In this document: in pieces, positions 63,752 to 64,000 of the stretch
How the letters are laid out: every line of letters starts with the position of its first letter
How positions within the stretch are numbered: the first letter of the stretch is position 1
Assembly: GCF_041928815.1 (NCBI RefSeq)
Contig: NZ_JBHFEI010000006.1
Span: 1-64,000, forward strand
Direction of reading: 5' to 3'
Origin: JBHFEI01 sp041928815
GTDB lineage: Bacteria > Pseudomonadota > Alphaproteobacteria > Rhizobiales > Rhizobiaceae
DNA: 64,000 nucleotides
Program-made: the position numbers and the translations under genes
Notes under the pieces: model-generated
What the model was told of the DNA's origin: nothing
Database searches by the model: none
What the model saw: the letters and a program-made list of their open reading frames with translations, nothing else

Positions 63752-64000
63752 TCAGACCTGCCGCGTCGCGACATCGTCGGCAAAGAGCGCAGGACCACTC
63801 TGGTCGACGATCTGCCGGCCCTTGCGCAGTGCCGCGTCGGTCGCTTCCGTCTCGGACTGGAACACGTCGGCGCGGATGTAGTGGCGGGCGCGGACCGTGC
63901 CGCCGACATCCTTCTCGATGCTCCCGGCGAGGCGATACTGCCCGCCCTCGCGCATCGGCGTGGCGCGGATCACCACGTCGTTATAGGGTTCCGTTTTGCC
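63752..64000 (-). CDS. HlyU-family protein, partial
   Basis: The visible 82 C-terminal codons match the HlyU family: RATPMREGGQYRLAGSIEKD, HYIRADVFQS and the ALRKGRQIVDQSG helix. In Vibrio, HlyU is a transcription regulator of a haemolysin, but the short rhizobial members are a separate and uncharacterised set. The gene runs off the right edge; its start is outside the window. It converges on the GNAT gene. Confidence 0.85.
   Translation of the reverse strand, partial: GKTEPYNDVVIRATPMREGGQYRLAGSIEKDVGGTVRARHYIRADVFQSETEATDAALRKGRQIVDQSGPALFADDVATRQV

Overview
This 64 kb window is GC-rich chromosome from an alphaproteobacterium, most likely Rhizobiales and probably Rhizobiaceae or a close relative. 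The evidence is the gene set (ATP12 chaperone, DUF1489, BTLCP transglutaminase-like peptidase, SPOR-tailed D,D-carboxypeptidase, SdhE beside Mfd and RecG, trpD-trpC-moaC-moeA) and four copies of a roughly 100-bp palindromic intergenic repeat that resembles the Rhizobium RIME family. About 55 protein genes and one tRNA (Leu, anticodon GAG) can be supported. Most of the window is ordinary housekeeping; the accessory part is about 43-60 kb.

Layout. 0.2-5 kb: DUF1489 behind a CtrA-like box, a carboxypeptidase, small envelope proteins and a periplasmic transglutaminase-like protein with a clear terminator. 5-8 kb: minus-strand operon crcB-rluA-HAD-ATP12. 8-12 kb: glutathione-dependent formaldehyde detoxification (adhC, fghA) with DUF188 and DUF1345 genes in the same operon; a 15-bp tandem repeat precedes adhC. 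12-20 kb: EamA transporter, an SRPBCC-M50 protease fusion, lipB, tRNA-Leu, mgtE, a MerR regulator behind a perfect 24-bp palindrome, and an HGSNAT-type membrane protein coupled to an isoprenylcysteine-methyltransferase-like protein. 20-28 kb: DUF599, sdaA, and ppiD-trpD-trpC-moaC-moeA. 28-45 kb: a GT-C-like membrane protein, glmU, glmS, a GNAT, DUF502, recG, sdhE, mfd, hemF, trmL, and an ABC exporter preceded by a structured leader with a tiny, well-started ORF. 45.9-48 kb: two decayed ISNCY-type transposase remnants. 48-51 kb: a 1037-residue RTX/cadherin-like secreted protein with no secretion genes nearby.

51-60 kb is the most interesting part. A plus-strand operon (photolyase, FAD oxidoreductase, DUF1365, cyclopropane-fatty-acid-synthase-like methyltransferase, MFS transporter, then a two-subunit SMR pair) converges on a minus-strand operon holding a ChrR-like cupin and an SDR. 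Both operons begin with the same extended -35 TGATCC followed, 18 nt later, by a TA-starting -10. This spacing is that of the singlet-oxygen ECF sigma (RpoE/ChrR) regulon known from Rhodobacter. The ChrR-like protein has no sigma gene beside it. It keeps the four cupin metal ligands but has lost three of the four zinc ligands of the anti-sigma domain. I infer a photo-oxidative membrane-repair regulon with an atypical, possibly repurposed, ChrR.

60-64 kb: sulfur and translation-quality genes (cysK, alaX, sseA), a GNAT, and a HlyU-family gene running off the right edge.
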